A DNA stretch of 25,270 nucleotides from JAIPEK01 sp041685935. GTDB taxonomy: Bacteria > Desulfobacterota > Desulfobacteria > Desulfobacterales > Desulfobacteraceae. The DNA lies in the NCBI GenBank assembly GCA_041685935.1, contig JAWLES010000014.1, positions 1 to 25,270 of the forward strand, read 5' to 3'. Every line of letters begins with the position of its first letter. Within the stretch, counting starts at the first letter, position 1. Below the pieces are notes generated by a model. That model saw nothing but the letters and a program-made list of their open reading frames with translations. It was not told where the DNA came from and ran no database searches. Position numbers and translations under genes: made by a program. This document shows, in pieces, positions 23,529-25,270 of the stretch.

Positions 23529-25261
23529 ACGACGATCCATCCTTTTCAAAAAAATTTGAAGAGCTCCGCTACCGGGCTGAACAGCTGATCGAGGATCAGG
23601 CGGGCAATACACCGGAACCTTCAGCAGACCCGCTTGAACTGATCCATGAACTGAAACTGCACCAGGCAGAGCTTGAGATTCAGAATGAAGAGCTGCAGCA
23701 GGCGCAGCAGGCGCTTTCCCAGATAAAACAGGAGTATGAAGACCTGTATGAGTTCGCCCCGTTCGGTTACCTGAAGCTGGATGCCAAAGGAATTATCAGG
23801 CTGGCGAACCTGACTGCGGTGACTCTTCTGGGAACAAACCGCCGTTTTCTTCTGGGGATGGGGTTCAGCCTGTTTGTTCGAAAGGGATGGGAACATCTCT
23901 ATTCATCTGCAAGGGATAACGCGATAGAAACCGGCGAAAAGCAGAGTACCGAACTGCTTATCGGGAAAGACGATGAATCTGCTCTGTGGGTCAGGGCGGA
24001 CATTGAAGCGGATCCGGATGAAACCGGTGCCCTGGTATCCTGGCGGATTGTCCTGGTGGATATTACCGCTCAACGGCGGGCCGAAGAAGATAAAAAACAG
24101 ATGGAAGATAAATTCAGGCAGGTGGAGAAAGCCAGGAGCCTTTCGCGCATGGCAGGGGCTGTTGCCCATCATTTCAATAACATGCTGGCCGTCATTATCG
24201 GCAACCTCGACCTGGCCAGGGTGAAACTGCCGCCGGATTCCGATATCGTTGAGGACCTTTCCAAAGCTGAAGCGTCCGCAAATCGTGCTGTGGAAATGAG
24301 CCATCTGATGTTGACCTACCTGGGCCAGGAACAAAAAAATCCTCATCCAATGGATTTTGCAACCGCCTGCCGTGAGTATATACATAATTGGCGTGGCCAT
24401 ATTCCTGATAAAGTGAGGCTTTATACACATCTTCCGGATTCCGGTCCGGTTGTTACAGCCGATCAAAAACAGATTGAGAAGGTCTTCAGGGCACTGGTCA
24501 CCAATTCCGAGGAAGCCATGGAAGACCGGGATGACGGCACGATAAATATATCCATGGATACCATGAACGCGGCAGAGATCAATTACCGTAACTGTTTTCC
24601 GAAAGATTGGAAGCCGTCAGCTGATGAATATGCCGTTTTAATAATCAGCGATACAGGCAAGGGAATAGACGAGAACGCAGTGGAGCTCATTTTTGATCCG
24701 TTTTATACGGACAAATTCACCGGCCGGGGGATCGGTCTGGCTGTTGTGCTGGGAATCGTTAAGGCCCATGACGGATGCATCAGTGTGGAGAGTATGCCTG
24801 GCAGTGGCAGTACTTTCAGAATATTTCTGCCCTTGACGCCTGACGTTTCACCCGTTGAAAAACCCTCAAAAGAAAATCGCGTGTATACGGAAGGCAAGGG
24901 GAGAAAGGTTCTGGTGGCGGATGATCATCCCATGGTGCGGGAGACTGTCGAAGCGATTCTTATAAACCAGGGATTTGAGGTCCTCGTTGCAAAAGACGGA
25001 GCCGAGGCACTTGAAATATTCAGGGAAAAATATATTGAAATCGAGTTGATAATTTCCGATTTAACCATGCCGAGGATGAACGGATGGGAAACCCTTCAGG
25101 CAGCCCGGAAGGTTCGGCCGGATATTCCATTCATCCTTACAAGCGGGCATGAGGAAGCCATGGTTATGGATACGGTGCATAATGAAAACCCTGACGCTTT
25201 TCTTCAAAAACCTTTTGATATAAATGCTCTCAAAGAAGCTCTGATACAGGCGCTTGTATAG
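23525..25261 (+). CDS. Soluble PAS hybrid histidine kinase with C-terminal receiver
   Basis: 578 residues, no membrane segment or signal peptide. An N-terminal coiled coil (about 38-75) is followed by a PAS domain (about 72-185), a kinase core and a receiver. The core has H-box GAVAHHFNN (H215 as acceptor), N-box LVTNSEEAM (N327), DTGKGID (376-382), FDPFYTDKF and GRGIGLAVVLG. The receiver (about 458-578) has DD at 466-467, D512 (ISDLTMPRMNG) and K562. The H-box reads HHFNN where the membrane kinase in this window has HDFNN; whether the changed acidic residue affects activity is unknown. The ATG overlaps the CheBR stop, so both proteins are probably made together. No separate output regulator follows before the window ends, so its phosphate may go to its own receiver or a distant partner. 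Confidence 0.9.
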   Translation: MNDDPSFSKKFEELRYRAEQLIEDQAGNTPEPSADPLELIHELKLHQAELEIQNEELQQAQQALSQIKQEYEDLYEFAPFGYLKLDAKGIIRLANLTAVTLLGTNRRFLLGMGFSLFVRKGWEHLYSSARDNAIETGEKQSTELLIGKDDESALWVRADIEADPDETGALVSWRIVLVDITAQRRAEEDKKQMEDKFRQVEKARSLSRMAGAVAHHFNNMLAVIIGNLDLARVKLPPDSDIVEDLSKAEASANRAVEMSHLMLTYLGQEQKNPHPMDFATACREYIHNWRGHIPDKVRLYTHLPDSGPVVTADQKQIEKVFRALVTNSEEAMEDRDDGTINISMDTMNAAEINYRNCFPKDWKPSADEYAVLIISDTGKGIDENAVELIFDPFYTDKFTGRGIGLAVVLGIVKAHDGCISVESMPGSGSTFRIFLPLTPDVSPVEKPSKENRVYTEGKGRKVLVADDHPMVRETVEAILINQGFEVLVAKDGAEALEIFREKYIEIELIISDLTMPRMNGWETLQAARKVRPDIPFILTSGHEEAMVMDTVHNENPDAFLQKPFDINALKEALIQALV

Positions 25262-25270
25262 GTGGAATCA

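Overview
The window looks like the chromosome of a Gram-negative anaerobe, probably a Desulfobacterota (delta-proteobacterial) species. That assignment is an inference from an outer-membrane barrel protein, a futalosine-type menaquinone pathway, large PAS hybrid kinases and a CheB/CheR fusion. No marker gene here fixes the taxon. No insertion sequence, prophage or CRISPR array is visible.

Layout. (1) 1-3008, plus strand: a 5'-truncated asparagine synthase, a short carboxylate-amine ligase of the glutamate-cysteine ligase (GCS2) family, and a CPFC glutaredoxin. (2) 7319-3071, minus strand: a protein with an unrecognised N-terminal domain, acidic 75-residue repeats and a SUMF1/FGE-like domain, then an M24 Xaa-Pro peptidase and XerD. 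(3) 7447-14292, plus strand: a ParA/MinD-type ATPase, a small acidic protein and a coiled-coil double zinc-ribbon protein. These run with 1-4 base overlaps or very short gaps into mqnE, mqnC, an aminofutalosine-deaminase-like amidohydrolase and mqnA. (4) A lone AT-rich beta-barrel protein (14307-15083, minus) with a good promoter, then tRNA-Arg(ACG) with encoded CCA. (5) Two divergent signalling operons around a 462-bp intergenic region: a membrane hybrid kinase plus HD-GYP response regulator (minus), and CheB-CheR-PAS plus a soluble hybrid kinase (plus).

How the genes work together. mqnA, mqnE, the deaminase and mqnC cover four steps from chorismate toward 1,4-dihydroxy-6-naphthoate. mqnB and mqnD are not in the window. 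The membrane kinase probably feeds the HD-GYP regulator, linking a signal to cyclic-di-GMP breakdown. The CheBR protein and its overlapping kinase gene probably form one sensory module.

Most notable. The ParA / acidic protein / zinc-ribbon coiled-coil set, divergent from the acidic-repeat SUMF1 protein, is an unrecognised group that could be a ParA-type positioning system; no ParB was recognised. The 100-N gap inside the SUMF1 gene appears to be artificial. Its two flanks are an identical 99-base sequence, and merging them gives one uninterrupted 669-residue frame.
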